Assembly: GCF_039503195.1 (NCBI RefSeq)
Contig: NZ_JBCJKP010000001.1
Coordinates: 620,001-684,000, forward strand
From: Streptomyces mirabilis
GTDB lineage: Bacteria; Actinomycetota; Actinomycetes; Streptomycetales; Streptomycetaceae
Length of the DNA: 64,000 nucleotides
Direction of reading: 5' to 3'
Positions 39,607 through 49,371 of the stretch are shown one piece after another. The translations under genes were made by a program, and so were the position numbers. Position 1 is the first letter of the stretch; every line of letters begins with the position of its first letter. The notes under the pieces are model-generated. The model saw only the letters and a list, made by a program, of their open reading frames with translations. It made no database searches and was not told the origin of the DNA.

Positions 39607-40181
39607 TGACGCCCCCTCCGTCCGGCCGCCGGCCGGTCAGCAGTACCGCAGCCGCCGTCGGCGCGAAGATCCGCCTGCGCCGCCAGCAGCGCGGCATGAG
39701 CGCCGCGGAGATGGCCCGGCGCGCCGGGCTGAGCAAGGCCACCTTGTCGCAGCTGGAGGCCGGCAACGGCAATCCGACCATCGACACCCTGGATGCGATC
39801 GCGATCGCCCTGCGCATTCCGATCGCCGACCTGCTGGCGCGTGACGCCGACACCGGGCCGGTCTTCCGACCGGGCACGGACATCGAGCCCGGCGAGGTCT
39901 CCCGCGAACTGCTGCGCCGCATCAGCAGCGGCAACAGCCTGGAGATCTGGCGGCTGCGCATTCCGCCCGAGACGGAGCTGCCCGGCGTCCCGCACGCCAC
40001 GGGCACCATCGAGCACCTGCTCATCGCCACCGGGCACGTCACCGCCGGCCCCGTCGACGCCCCGCACCATCTGGGCCCCGGCGACATGCTCGCCTTCGCG
40101 GGGGACGCCCCGCACTTCTACCGCACCGGCGCGGAGGAAGTGGACATCACCGTCGTCTTCGCCTCCCCCATCACCACCTGA
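39606..40181 (+). CDS. XRE-family regulator with C-terminal cupin
   Basis: 191 residues: helix-turn-helix (IRLRRQQRGMSAAEMARRAGLSKATLSQLEAGNGNPTIDTL) joined to a cupin domain from about residue 100 (EIWRLRIPPETELPGVPHATGTIEHLLIATGHV, LGPGDMLAFAGDAPHFYRT). Such regulators sense small metabolites, often amino acids. AGGAG lies six bases before ATG 39606. Eighteen bases downstream is the threonine-aldolase-like gene, so it probably controls that enzyme and itself. Confidence 0.9.
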   Translation: MTPPPSGRRPVSSTAAAVGAKIRLRRQQRGMSAAEMARRAGLSKATLSQLEAGNGNPTIDTLDAIAIALRIPIADLLARDADTGPVFRPGTDIEPGEVSRELLRRISSGNSLEIWRLRIPPETELPGVPHATGTIEHLLIATGHVTAGPVDAPHHLGPGDMLAFAGDAPHFYRTGAEEVDITVVFASPITT

Positions 40182-40199
40182 GACCAAGGAAGACGCCTC

Positions 40200-41261
40200 A
40201 TGAGCGCCGCCATCGCCATCACCCCCTCCAGCCGTGCCTTCATCAGCGACAACATGGCCGGGGCGTCCCCGCGGATAGCCCAGGCCGTCACCGACGCGGC
40301 CGCCGGACAGGTCCTGCCGTACGGCAACGACCCCTTCACCGACAGCGCCCGCCGCAGGCTCGGCGAGATCTTCGAGCGGGACGTCGATGTCTTCCCGGTC
40401 TCCACCGGGTCCGCCGCCAACGGCCTGAGCCTGGCCGCCCTCACCCCGCCGTGGGGCAGCGTGCTCTCCCACCCGGACAGCCACATCAACACCGACGAGT
40501 GCGGCGCTCCGGAGTTCTTCACCAACGGCGCCAAGCTCGTCGGTGTGCCAGGCCCCGACAGCAAGATCGACCCCGAGGTGCTGCGGGTGGCGGTGCGCCG
40601 CCGGGCCGGCGACGTGCACAGCGTGCAGCCGTCTGCGGTGAGCATCAGCCAGGCCACCGAGAGCGGCAGCGTCTACACCCTGGAGGAGATCCGCGGCCTG
40701 TCCGCCATCGCCAAGGACGCGGGACTGCGTGTCCACATGGACGGAGCGCGCTTCGCCAACGCCCTGGACCACCTCGGCGCCACCCCGGCTGAGATGACCT
40801 GGAAGGCCGGCGTCGACGTCCTGTCCTTCGGCGCCACCAAGAACGGCGCCATGACCGCCGACGCGATCGTCTCCTTCGACCCCGCACTCGCCGCCGAACT
40901 CGCCTTCCGCGTCAAGCGTGCCGGCCAGCTCACCTCCAAGATGCGCTTCCAGGCGGCCCAGATCGACGCCTACCTCACCGACGGCCTGTGGCTGCGCAAC
41001 GCCCGCCAGGCCAACGCGATGGCCACCCGCCTCGGCGACGGCCTCAAGTCCATCCCCGGCACCGGCCTTCTGGCCACCCCACAGGCCAACATCCTCTTCT
41101 GCCGCCTGCCCCAGCAGGTCACCGAAGGACTCCTCGCCGAGGGCTACGTGTTCTACCACGACCGCTGGGAACCGGGGATCGTCCGGCTCGTCACCGCCTT
41201 CTCCCACAGCGCCGCCGACATCGACCAGCTGCTCGACGCGGTCCGCCGCCACACCCGCTGA
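40200..41261 (+). CDS. low-specificity threonine aldolase / beta-eliminating lyase family
   Basis: 353-residue PLP enzyme, fold type I. Seen: SDNMAGASPRIAQAV near the N-terminus, YGNDPFTDSARRRLGEIF, PVSTGSAANGLSLAAL, HINTDECGAPEFF, HMDGARFANAL (Asp contacting the pyridine nitrogen) and the Schiff-base Lys214 in SFGATKNGAM. It should cleave threonine or a related beta-hydroxy amino acid to glycine and an aldehyde. ATG 40200 follows AAGGAAG. Operon partner of the XRE-cupin regulator. Confidence 0.9.
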   Translation: MSAAIAITPSSRAFISDNMAGASPRIAQAVTDAAAGQVLPYGNDPFTDSARRRLGEIFERDVDVFPVSTGSAANGLSLAALTPPWGSVLSHPDSHINTDECGAPEFFTNGAKLVGVPGPDSKIDPEVLRVAVRRRAGDVHSVQPSAVSISQATESGSVYTLEEIRGLSAIAKDAGLRVHMDGARFANALDHLGATPAEMTWKAGVDVLSFGATKNGAMTADAIVSFDPALAAELAFRVKRAGQLTSKMRFQAAQIDAYLTDGLWLRNARQANAMATRLGDGLKSIPGTGLLATPQANILFCRLPQQVTEGLLAEGYVFYHDRWEPGIVRLVTAFSHSAADIDQLLDAVRRHTR

Positions 41262-41599
41262 CCGACGGACGGGGGCAACGGCTCGGTCACACCGACGCCC
41301 TAGGCAAGGGGGAACCGCGCGCCACAGGGCCGGCCTTCGGACGAGACGGTCCCGGCCGCGACTCGTAGCCGCCCCCAGGGAGCCCTCGATACCTCACCCG
41401 AGAGACAGCCTGGACGTGCCCGACGATCGGCCAGGAGAAGAAGGTCCGGTCAGGTGGACCGGGCCGTCACGCCTGATTGCATCCTCAGCTCACCGGAGGG
41501 CGGACAGGACGGGCCACTCGTCTTCCACCACTTTCCCGGCGCCCACGGACGAACGGGCGCCCCTCTGCCAAGTGAATCTTGAGCCCCAGCACCTCGCAT

Positions 41600-41812
41600 G
41601 CCGTACTCGCCCAAGTCGAAGACAAGGGCTACGAGCTGACCAAGGCGCAGGTCATCCCCATCACCGACGACGAGCTGCGGAACCTTCCGCTGCGCTTTGT
41701 TCGCGGAAATCGGTTCTGGCTCAAGTTCCGCGACGCGGGCACGGTGAGGAGTGGAGTGGAGCGACGGGTCTGGCTGGACAGGCGCCGGGTCCGAGCGGTC
41801 CGGTGCCGGTGA
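41600..41812 (+). pseudogene. Ku-like protein fragment
   Basis: AQVEDKGYELTKAQVIPITDDELRNLPL is the KGYEL...ITDDEL...LPL segment of bacterial Ku (non-homologous end joining). After LPL the sequence becomes unrelated, and no start lies upstream apart from a chance ATG. The remaining parts of 41262-42167 (about 900 bases) show no gene I can support. Confidence 0.5.
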
Positions 41813-42167
41813 TCGAGTTGGCGCGGGCGGTCCCGCGGACGCGATCCGGCGAGCGCGACTTCCTCCTGGCCTCGTCAGTGCGACGACCCGGCGCCAGCCC
41901 TATGTCGACCGCGCGCGTGCCACCGACCAGGGCCTGGGCCCACGTTGGGAGCTGCATGAGGGTTCGTTCGGAGTTCACCAGCCGTCCTGCAGGGCCGTCG
42001 GCCTGATCCGTACGCGGTCGGCCGATCTTTGCCGGGGAACCGCATCGACCCTGAAACGTAACCCCTGGTGGACTTACAGACATTCCAACCAGTCGGTATC
42101 GTGCGCCGCCCAACCCGTTCCCCCCAGTTCACCTCCACGGATCCGAGCCGAAGCGGAAGGCCAGGCG

Positions 42168-42623
42168 ATGACATACCCCGATGAGAACAAGTACCCGCAA
42201 TCAGCGACGAGATGGCCGCTGCCCCACACCGCGCCCCAGTCGTACGGGCACGACGCCCCTCGGTACGGGTCGTACGGGCCAGCCCCTTGGGATGAGCCGT
42301 ACGCGCACGAGACGCATCGGCGCAGTGCCGACCTCGACGCCCTGCGCTCGGCCTACCGCCTGCTCCGACGGATCTCCACACTCGCCGCGCTCGGCTCCTT
42401 CGTGGTGTACGTCGTGCTGTCCTGCTATGCGCCAGGCCTGATGGGGGCCAAGATCGCCGGAGAGCTGAGCCTGGGAATGGCTCTGGGGGTCCTCCAGCTC
42501 GTCGTCACCTTTGCGGCGGTCTTCTGGTACGGACGCAGCGCACAACGCTCGGTGGATCCGTTGGCCCGCGCCGTCAGGGAGCGGACGGTCCCCACCGGCC
42601 GGAACCCGAAGGCGGCGAGATGA
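42168..42623 (+). CDS. DUF485 membrane protein, symporter companion
   Basis: 151 residues: a Tyr/Pro-rich hydrophilic N-terminus and a C-terminal DUF485 region with two membrane segments (STLAALGSFVVYVVLSCYAPGLM and LGMALGVLQLVVTFAAVFWYG) plus YGRSAQRSVDPLA. DUF485 proteins accompany acetate-type sodium:solute symporters, and the stop codon here overlaps the symporter start by four bases. GGAAGG lies upstream of ATG 42168. Confidence 0.87.
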   Translation: MTYPDENKYPQSATRWPLPHTAPQSYGHDAPRYGSYGPAPWDEPYAHETHRRSADLDALRSAYRLLRRISTLAALGSFVVYVVLSCYAPGLMGAKIAGELSLGMALGVLQLVVTFAAVFWYGRSAQRSVDPLARAVRERTVPTGRNPKAAR

Positions 42624-44236
42624 ACCAGTTCAACTCCGGGACGCAGGCCACCGTCCTGATTCTGTTCACCACGCTGGTCACTGTCACGCTGCTGATGTGC
42701 ATCATGGCGGGACCGGACCGCGACGACCTGACGAACTTCTACACCGGCTACCTCTCGCTCACCCCGCTCAAGAACGGCCTGGCGATCGCGGGCGACTACA
42801 TCTCGGCGGCCACGGTGCTGAGCACCACGGGCATCATCGCGCTCGCCGGTTACGACGGCTATGTCCTCGCGGTCAGCACTGCCCTGTCGCTGGTGCTGCT
42901 GATGTTCCTGCTGGCCGAACCCCTGCGCAACGCCGGCAGGTTCACCATGGGCGACGTCCTGGCCCGCAACATGCCGGGGCGGGCCGTGCGTATCGCCTCC
43001 TGCCTGGTGACGCTCTCTGCGACCCTGCCCTTCCTGGTCGTCCAGCTCTCCGGGGCCGGGTCGCTGCTCACCTTCATCCTCAACATCCCGCACGTGGCCG
43101 GCGCCAGGACGGCGTGCATCGTCATCGTCGGCAGCCTGATGATCATTTACGCGGCGCTCGGCGGTATGAGAGGAACCGCTCTCATACAGATGATCAAGAT
43201 TGTGCTCCTGCTCGGCACCAGCGTCGTCGTCGCCGCTCTCGTCCTGAACCGCTTCGACTGGAGCCCCGGCGACGTCCTCAGCGCCGCCCAGCACGGCAGC
43301 GGCGCGGGCCCCGCCTTCCTCCGGCAGGGCCTTCAGTTGGGCACCTCGGCCGTTGACCGGCTGGACTTCGTCAGTCTCCAGATCACCGTGGTCCTCGGCG
43401 TGGCCTGTCTGCCCCACATCACGATGCGTCTGTACTCCGCGCAGGACGTGCCGGCCGTGCGTCGCTCCATGTCGTGGGCAGTCGGCACGGTCACCGCGTT
43501 CTGCCTGCTCGTGATCATCATCGGTACGGGCGCGGCGGCGCTGGTGGGATCGCGGTATATCACCGCGGCCGACCCGCAAGGCAGAACATCGGTGCTCATG
43601 CTGTCGCAGGTACTCGGCGGGGCCCCTGCCTCCGCAGGCGCGACGATTCTCTACGCGGCCGTGGCGGGCATGGTGTTCATCACGCTGCTGTCGTCGGTCG
43701 CTGGGATGACCCTGGCCGCGGCCTCGTCGCTCGCCCACGACCTGTTCGCCCATGCGGTGCTACGGGGACGGGCGGAGCCGCGCACGGAGATGACGGTGGC
43801 GGGGTGGACGAGTGTGGCCGTGGGAACCGTTGCCATCGCGCTCTCCACCCTGGTCCAGAACTGGGACGTCGGCGTACTGACCACTCTGGCCATCTGCATA
43901 GGGGCATCGGCGGTGGCACCCGCGCTCACCTACTCCCTGTTCTGGCGAGGATTCACTCGAACCGGCCTGCTCGCCACCCTCTACGGCGGCGCCGCCTGCG
44001 CACTGCTGCTGATGGTCTTCTCCAAGGCCGTCTCGGGCACGCCGTCCGCCGTCTTCCCGAACGCCGACTTCGACCTGTTCCCCATGCAGTCCACCGGACT
44101 GGTCTCCATCCCGTTCGGCTACCTGGCGGGCTGGCTGGGCAGCCGTCTTGACCACCGGCGCCGCGCCGCCGACAGTCACGAGAACCGGCGGCTGTACGAC
44201 GAGAGCGAGGCACGGCTGCTCGCCGCAGCCGAATGA
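42620..44236 (+). CDS. sodium:solute symporter, acetate/monocarboxylate (ActP-like) type
   Basis: 538 residues with about 13 membrane segments. SSS-family features: DDLTNFYTGYLSLTPLKNGLAIAGDYISAAT, YAALGGMRGTALIQMIK, LGVACLPHITMRLYSAQD, LSSVAGMTLAAASSLAHDLF. This is the pattern of ActP/MctC-type carriers for acetate, pyruvate or propionate coupled to Na+ or H+. Translation is coupled to the DUF485 gene. The C-terminal tail is charged and cytoplasmic. Confidence 0.9.
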   Translation: MNQFNSGTQATVLILFTTLVTVTLLMCIMAGPDRDDLTNFYTGYLSLTPLKNGLAIAGDYISAATVLSTTGIIALAGYDGYVLAVSTALSLVLLMFLLAEPLRNAGRFTMGDVLARNMPGRAVRIASCLVTLSATLPFLVVQLSGAGSLLTFILNIPHVAGARTACIVIVGSLMIIYAALGGMRGTALIQMIKIVLLLGTSVVVAALVLNRFDWSPGDVLSAAQHGSGAGPAFLRQGLQLGTSAVDRLDFVSLQITVVLGVACLPHITMRLYSAQDVPAVRRSMSWAVGTVTAFCLLVIIIGTGAAALVGSRYITAADPQGRTSVLMLSQVLGGAPASAGATILYAAVAGMVFITLLSSVAGMTLAAASSLAHDLFAHAVLRGRAEPRTEMTVAGWTSVAVGTVAIALSTLVQNWDVGVLTTLAICIGASAVAPALTYSLFWRGFTRTGLLATLYGGAACALLLMVFSKAVSGTPSAVFPNADFDLFPMQSTGLVSIPFGYLAGWLGSRLDHRRRAADSHENRRLYDESEARLLAAAE

Positions 44237-44545
44237 CCACGCCGGCGGGGGCGGGCTACGCGAGCGGCCTCGGTGCCGCGGCCGTGGTCCGCCCAGGGGG
44301 CAAGTCCCGTCGCGCGGCCCCTTCATGCCGGCCGCGCGTCGAGGCCACCTGTGCTCATGACATCGACGCGGGCTGGATTGCGGCTCTCGGACAGTTCCCC
44401 GGAGGCGGCCCGTGTCGGCTGCCCGATGTTCTCGTGGTCCTCGGCCCGACCCCCGGAAGCGCAGCTCGCTCCGGCCCTGTCGCCGTACGCCCGCATCGGC
44501 GCTCCGCGTCCTGCCCCCGCCAGAGCCCGGCACGGCCTGAAGCGG
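44237..44545. other. intergenic space between convergent genes
   Basis: GC-rich sequence between the symporter and the SpoIIE-type phosphatase. No supported gene, and no clean terminator hairpin was found. Confidence 0.4.
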
Positions 44546-46966
44546 TCAGGTGGGTGGGCCGGTCAGTGGTTGTTCGGTCCACACCGTCTTGCCCTCACGG
44601 GTGTAGCGGGCACCCCAGCGTTCGGCCATCTGGGCCACCAGGAACAGACCGCGCCCGCCCTCGTCGGTGGCACGGGCGCGGCGCAGGTGTGGTGAGGTGT
44701 GGCTGGTGTCGCTGACCTCGCACACCAGACACCGTTCACGGATCAGCCGCAGAGTCGCAGGCCCGCTGGCGTACCGGTAGACATTGGTGATCAGTTCGCT
44801 GGCGATCAACTCGGTGGTGAACGCCAAGTGCTCCAGACCCCATTCGGTCAGCTTGGCCGAGACCAATTCCCGGGCCCGAGCGGCGCTGGCAGGCTCCAGC
44901 GGCAGACTCCAGAAGGCGACATCGTCCGGTGGCAGCACGCGGGTGCGGGCGATCAGCAGAGCGACGTCGTCGCTGGGGCGCGACGGCACGAGCGAGTCGA
45001 CCACCGCTTGGCATGTCCGCTCCAGCGCGTCCGCAGGGCGGGTGAGCGCCGCGCACAGCTTCGTCAGGCCGACGTCGGCATCGATGTGACGCTCGCCGAT
45101 GACTCCGTTGGTGTACAGGCACAACAGACTTCCCTCGGCCAGTTCGATCTCCCGGGCCTCGAACGGCAGGCCGCCCAGGCCGAGCGGTGGGCCGGCGGGC
45201 AGGTCGAGCGGAGCCGCCTCACCGTCCGGAGTCGTCACCACCGGCGGTGGGTGACCGGCGCGGGCCACGGAACAGCGCCGGGAGACAGGGTCGTACACGG
45301 CGTACAGGCAGGTGGCACCGACGACCTGCTCGCCCACGGGCCGTTCGCCGGCTGCCTCCTGTTCGGCCGCCAGCATGTTGACCAGGTCGTCCAGGCGGGA
45401 GAGGACCTCGTCCGGTTCCAGGTCGAGGCTGGCGAGCGTATGCACGGCGGTACGCAGCCGGCCCATGGTGGCGGCAGCATGGATGCCGCGTCCCACCACG
45501 TCACCGACGACGAGGGCGACTCGGGCCCCGGACAGGGGAATGACGTCGAACCAATCGCCGCCCAGGCCCGGAGCCCCACTGGCCGGCAGGTAGCGCAGGG
45601 CCACCTCGACAGCCGACTGGTCCGGAACCGCCCGGGGCAGAAGGCTGCTCTGCAAGGTGAACGCGGTCTGCTGCTGCTGGGTGAAGCGCCGGGCGTTGTC
45701 GACGGCGACGGCGGCACGTGAGGCGAGTTCCTGGGCGAGGGTGAGATCGTCCGACTCGAAGGGATCGGGACGGAGCGAACGCCACAGGGTCATCACGCCC
45801 AGCACCAGGCCACGTGCGGCAAGAGGTACCACGATCAGCGAGTGGACGCCGAGGTCCGGAGCATGGGCCCCCTGGCGACCTGCCATGGAGAACCAGTCGG
45901 GCCGGAGAACCGGTTCCAGGACGGGCCGCCCTTCGGCCAGACACCTGGCCTGCGGTGTGTCGGGCCCGAACTCCACCGGCTCGCCCTGGGGGTGGGGTGG
46001 GCCAGGCTGCTGGGCACCGACGCTGCAGGCCCCCACTCGCACCACAGGCCCTGCCAGGGCACGCGTCAGTTCCTCACCGCGCGTCACCGACTGAAACAGG
46101 TCCACTGACGCATGGTCGGCGAGGTGAGGCACCATCACCTCGGCGAGTTCACGGGCGGTCTCTGCCACGTCGAGGGTGGTTCCGATACGGCTGCCGGCCT
46201 GGTCGAGGAGCGCGAGCCGACGCTGGGCTCGATGGCGTTCGGTGATGTCCTCGATCATCTCGGCCACACCCAGGATGCGGCCGGAGGGGTCCTCCATCCG
46301 GAAGGACGAGACCATCGCGACGCGCTCTTGTGCCGGATCCCGCTCCAGGCGAACGAACTGCTCTGAGTAGACCCATGGCCTTCCGGTGTCCATCACCTGG
46401 CGCACACGGTCCACGGCCTCGCGTGCGTCATCGGGGACCAGGAAACAGCCCGTGGGCAGCCCCCGAAAGTCTGCTGCCGGGACGCCTGTGACGCGTTCGA
46501 TGGCCCGGTTGACCCGGAGAATGCTCAGGTCGGGGCCGTGGACGACCAGACCGACCGGGCACCGGCGGTACAACCCGTCGAGAACCGCACGGTCTCTTTG
46601 CCACTCCAGGACGTCAACCGCGAGTGCCCCGGCGAGAATCCACTCACGGACCCGGTCATGGCGCGAGAGCGCCTGCGCCCTGAGCCCCATCTCCACGAAC
46701 CGCCCGTCGCTGTGCCGCACGTTGAGCATCCCGAACCAGCCGCCGACTCTCCTGGAGCTCGCCGCGGCCTCCCTGACGGCCGGCAGATCGCGAGGATCGA
46801 CAAGGACCTCGAAAGCCGGCCGACCGATCACGGCCGTGTCCGCATGGCCGAGCAGTTCCTGGGCGCGCCGGCTCCATCCGACCACGGCTCCCCGGTCGTC
46901 GAGCACGGCCAAGGCGGCGAGGTGCAGGGCGAACGGATCGTCGTGGCTTTGGCTGAACTCCTTCAT
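44546..46966 (-). CDS. PAS-PAS-GAF-SpoIIE phosphatase with anti-sigma-type ATPase domain
   Basis: 806 residues, cytoplasmic. PAS domains at about 15-120 and 130-250 (second ends MEDPSGRILGVAEMIEDITERHRAQ), GAF at 265-430 (LIVVPLAARGLVLGVMTLWR), PP2C/SpoIIE phosphatase at 440-660 (GGDWFDVIPLSGARVALVVGDVVGRGIHAA, ARAGHPPPVV, YTNGVIGER, SDDVALLIAR), and an RsbW/SpoIIAB-like ATPase at 680-800 (TTELIASELITNVYRYASGP, DEGGRGLFLVAQMAERWG). Such proteins dephosphorylate and rephosphorylate anti-sigma antagonists in response to signals. ATG 46966 chosen for its GGAGG; GTG 46978 is the alternative. No partner STAS gene is nearby. Confidence 0.92.
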   Translation of the reverse strand: MKEFSQSHDDPFALHLAALAVLDDRGAVVGWSRRAQELLGHADTAVIGRPAFEVLVDPRDLPAVREAAASSRRVGGWFGMLNVRHSDGRFVEMGLRAQALSRHDRVREWILAGALAVDVLEWQRDRAVLDGLYRRCPVGLVVHGPDLSILRVNRAIERVTGVPAADFRGLPTGCFLVPDDAREAVDRVRQVMDTGRPWVYSEQFVRLERDPAQERVAMVSSFRMEDPSGRILGVAEMIEDITERHRAQRRLALLDQAGSRIGTTLDVAETARELAEVMVPHLADHASVDLFQSVTRGEELTRALAGPVVRVGACSVGAQQPGPPHPQGEPVEFGPDTPQARCLAEGRPVLEPVLRPDWFSMAGRQGAHAPDLGVHSLIVVPLAARGLVLGVMTLWRSLRPDPFESDDLTLAQELASRAAVAVDNARRFTQQQQTAFTLQSSLLPRAVPDQSAVEVALRYLPASGAPGLGGDWFDVIPLSGARVALVVGDVVGRGIHAAATMGRLRTAVHTLASLDLEPDEVLSRLDDLVNMLAAEQEAAGERPVGEQVVGATCLYAVYDPVSRRCSVARAGHPPPVVTTPDGEAAPLDLPAGPPLGLGGLPFEAREIELAEGSLLCLYTNGVIGERHIDADVGLTKLCAALTRPADALERTCQAVVDSLVPSRPSDDVALLIARTRVLPPDDVAFWSLPLEPASAARARELVSAKLTEWGLEHLAFTTELIASELITNVYRYASGPATLRLIRERCLVCEVSDTSHTSPHLRRARATDEGGRGLFLVAQMAERWGARYTREGKTVWTEQPLTGPPT

Positions 46967-47394
46967 CCGCTCCTCCACCGCTGGACACCACCTTGTACTC
47001 GGTCATCGATGTTCTGCCGCGGGTCCAGACCGCCGCCGATGACCGGCATGACTGCGTCCGGGCGGTGGCTCGGCGTTCCCCAATGCGCGCTGCCCTGCTG
47101 ATGCCATGTAAGCCTATTGAAACCCGGTGCGTCCGCGGCTTCGCCCGCCGCGTGGCACGGCGTGGCGGACCTGAGGGATGACGACGGGCACGATGGACCG
47201 CACCTCACGAAAGCGGGTCACGATGAACAGCGCGTGATCGTCAGTGCGTCCGGGCCTCGAGAGCTCGCGCGCCTCAGGCCGTACACGCCGCGCAGACCGT
47301 ACCCACAGTCGGCTTCCAGCACCCTGCCGGCGGCACGGAAGGAGCAGTGCACCGCGGCCAGGACCGGGTCGGTGAGGGCACCCGCCCCGGCGAC
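46967..47394. other. intergenic region without a supported gene
   Basis: Region ahead of the SpoIIE-type gene and of the SDR remnant; it must contain the promoter for the phosphatase. Frames on both strands have no recognisable family or good start signals. Confidence 0.4.
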
Positions 47395-47735
47395 AAGCCG
47401 AAGGCCCCCGCGGGCAACGGGCGGGCGGTGGCCATGCTGGCCGCCTGCGAGGGAGCCTCCGTGGCCTGCGCCGACGTCTCCCCCTCCGCCGCGGCTGCCA
47501 CCGCCGCCCTGTTCGGTGAGGAAGGTGCCCGTCGTCTCCCCGTGATCGGTGACGCCACGGATCCCGGCCAGTCCTCGGCCATGTTCGCCGAGGCTCTCCG
47601 CGAACTCGGCGCACTCCACGCGGTGGTGGTCAACGTCGGCATCGGCCTCGGCGCGGGCCTGACGGACACCTCACCGCAGCGGTGGGAACGCGAGCTCTCG
47701 CTCAACCTGAGCGCCCCCTTCCTTGCCGCCCAGTA
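47395..47735 (+). pseudogene. N-terminal half of an SDR oxidoreductase, degenerate
   Basis: GNGRAVAMLAACEGASVACADVSPSAAAATAALF, GDATDPGQSSAMFAEALRELGALHAVVVNVGIG and WERELSLNLSAPFLAAQYG follow the first 130 residues of an SDR, but the glycine-rich loop has lost residues (GNG-RAVA) and the frame leaves the family at about 47735, before the catalytic Ser/Tyr/Lys. No start signal. Confidence 0.6.
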
Positions 47736-47752
47736 CGGGTACGGGTTGCCCC

Positions 47753-47940
47753 GGCCGTCTTCGTCGATTCCGTGGCCGGGCTGCGCGTCGAGTACCAGCA
47801 GCACGTGGTGGCGGACGTGGACCGGGAGCGCCGGGATCTCCTGGACCAGCTCCTGGCCGGCGTGGCACCGACGCGCGGTCCGCTGTTCGCCGCGGCGCAG
47901 GCGTACGACATCGGACTCCGCTCGCCGATGATGGCGGTCG
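47753..47940 (+). pseudogene. possible PucR/CdaR-type regulator fragment
   Basis: APAVFVDSVAGLRVEYQQHV...RERRDLLDQLLAGVAPTRGPLFAAAQAYDIGLRSPMMAVVAV resembles the middle of PucR-like regulators (RRxLLxxLLxG followed by an AAxxxxI/L segment). It directly follows the SDR remnant in another frame. Low confidence. Confidence 0.3.
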
Positions 47941-48354
47941 TGGCGGTGTGCGTCGGCGACACGCACACCGGGGACTGCACCTCGGCCGAGAACGGGTACG
48001 CCAGGACGGGAGCCCACAGGTTCACGTCGAGGGCCCCGGCGAACCGGGCGCGCCACCACACGGAGAGGGCCGCCCGGCCCCACTGAATTGCGGACGCGGA
48101 AATCACCGTCGGCATCGCCGGGCTACCGAACGGATCGTCGAGGAGCTCGCTTCCAGGGAAACGGCCATGCGCCTGGCATGACCGTCACGTCCCGTGGAGG
48201 AGACAAGAAGGAGAGAGGCACCCGGGGGCACCCGGGTGTGATGCGGCAGGCGGTCGAGCGCGCGTTCACGCACGCTGATCCTCGTGCCGCCTCGGCGCCA
48301 GCACCGTCGAACGGCCGCGAGCGGCAGGCCTCGCCCCCGGGTCGGGCTGCCGGA
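47941..48354. other. region of no recognisable coding content
   Basis: Between the remnants above and the TetR gene end; several frames are open because of the high GC content, but none has family motifs or a credible start. Confidence 0.35.
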
Positions 48355-49077
48355 TCAGCGGTGGCCGGGGAACCGCAGGGCGTTCGCCCAGAGACGGGTG
48401 ACCGTGGACACCAGCTCCTCGAAGTCCACCGGCGCACCTTCTTCTTGCCCTTCGTCGAGCACGAAGGCGTTGTAGGCCATGACACTGACCATGCCCGACA
48501 GCGCCCGGGAGGCCATCATGGGATCGACCTCCTGGTCCGCGACACCACGCGCCTGCAGGTCGGCGATGCCGCGGGCATTGCGGCGGATGAACGCGTCAGC
48601 GCGCCGGCTTCGGAACTTACGGAACTCCGGCTCCACCTGTGCGACCTGCTCAAGCAGGGCCATCAGCTTCGCATTCCGTTTGTACGCCTCGAGATATGCG
48701 CGATTGCTCGCCTCGAGTACCGCGTGAGGATCGCCGGTACCCGGCACCCGGCCCATGCCGGGGTGCATCATGTCCTCCTGCGCCTCCAGGAGGACGGCGG
48801 CAAGCACCTCTTCCTTGTTGGCGAAGTAGGTGTAGAAGGATCCCGCCGCGCATTGAGCCTCTTTGGTGATGTCGGTCAGGCGGGTGTCGAGGTAGCCGTC
48901 CCGTTCGAACACCTTCCGCGCGGCCTTCACCAAAGCGGCCCGTGTCCGCGCCCCGCGCTTCGTCGCAGGCGGCTCGCGAAGGTGCGAGAGGGGCGCCATG
49001 GGCGGTGCCTGCTCGCCCTCGATCCCCTCGGGCGCGGTGGTGTCCATCCCGGAAACTCTACTTGAATCCGACGCCAT
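48355..49077 (-). CDS. TetR-family transcriptional regulator
   Basis: 240 residues. HTH: RTRAALVKAARKVFERDGYLDTRLTDITKEAQCAAGSFYTYFANKEEVLAAVL, a textbook TetR N-terminus, preceded by a 40-residue hydrophilic extension. The C-terminal ligand domain is helical (LEASNRAYLEAYKRNAKLMALLEQVAQVEPEF). The start is uncertain: ATG 49077 gives the longest protein, ATG 49047 is possible and neither has a clear ribosome site. Possible targets are the nearby palindromes at 51579 and 51722. Confidence 0.88.
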   Translation of the reverse strand: MASDSSRVSGMDTTAPEGIEGEQAPPMAPLSHLREPPATKRGARTRAALVKAARKVFERDGYLDTRLTDITKEAQCAAGSFYTYFANKEEVLAAVLLEAQEDMMHPGMGRVPGTGDPHAVLEASNRAYLEAYKRNAKLMALLEQVAQVEPEFRKFRSRRADAFIRRNARGIADLQARGVADQEVDPMMASRALSGMVSVMAYNAFVLDEGQEEGAPVDFEELVSTVTRLWANALRFPGHR

Positions 49078-49371
49078 AGTCACAAAGCCGTAGGGCGCGC
49101 GGGGCACACAGGGGTTGCGCCGGCAACCGACGCCCTGGGGACAGCGTCCAGAAGGACACCGTGAGCGCCTCGGCCGCACCCACGACGGCGGGGTCGAGGC
49201 CGTGCCGTGCGATCACTCGTAAACACTTGTCATGGGCGGCGCCTTCCGGGAGGTGAGCAGGTGACGGTACGGGTCTCACCCTCGCCGACCAGTCGGCTTG
49301 GCCCGGCCTCTCCATGACCCTCGAACGGTGCGGCCGGATGACCCACCTCGTTGCGCCCGGTCGGCCGACCG

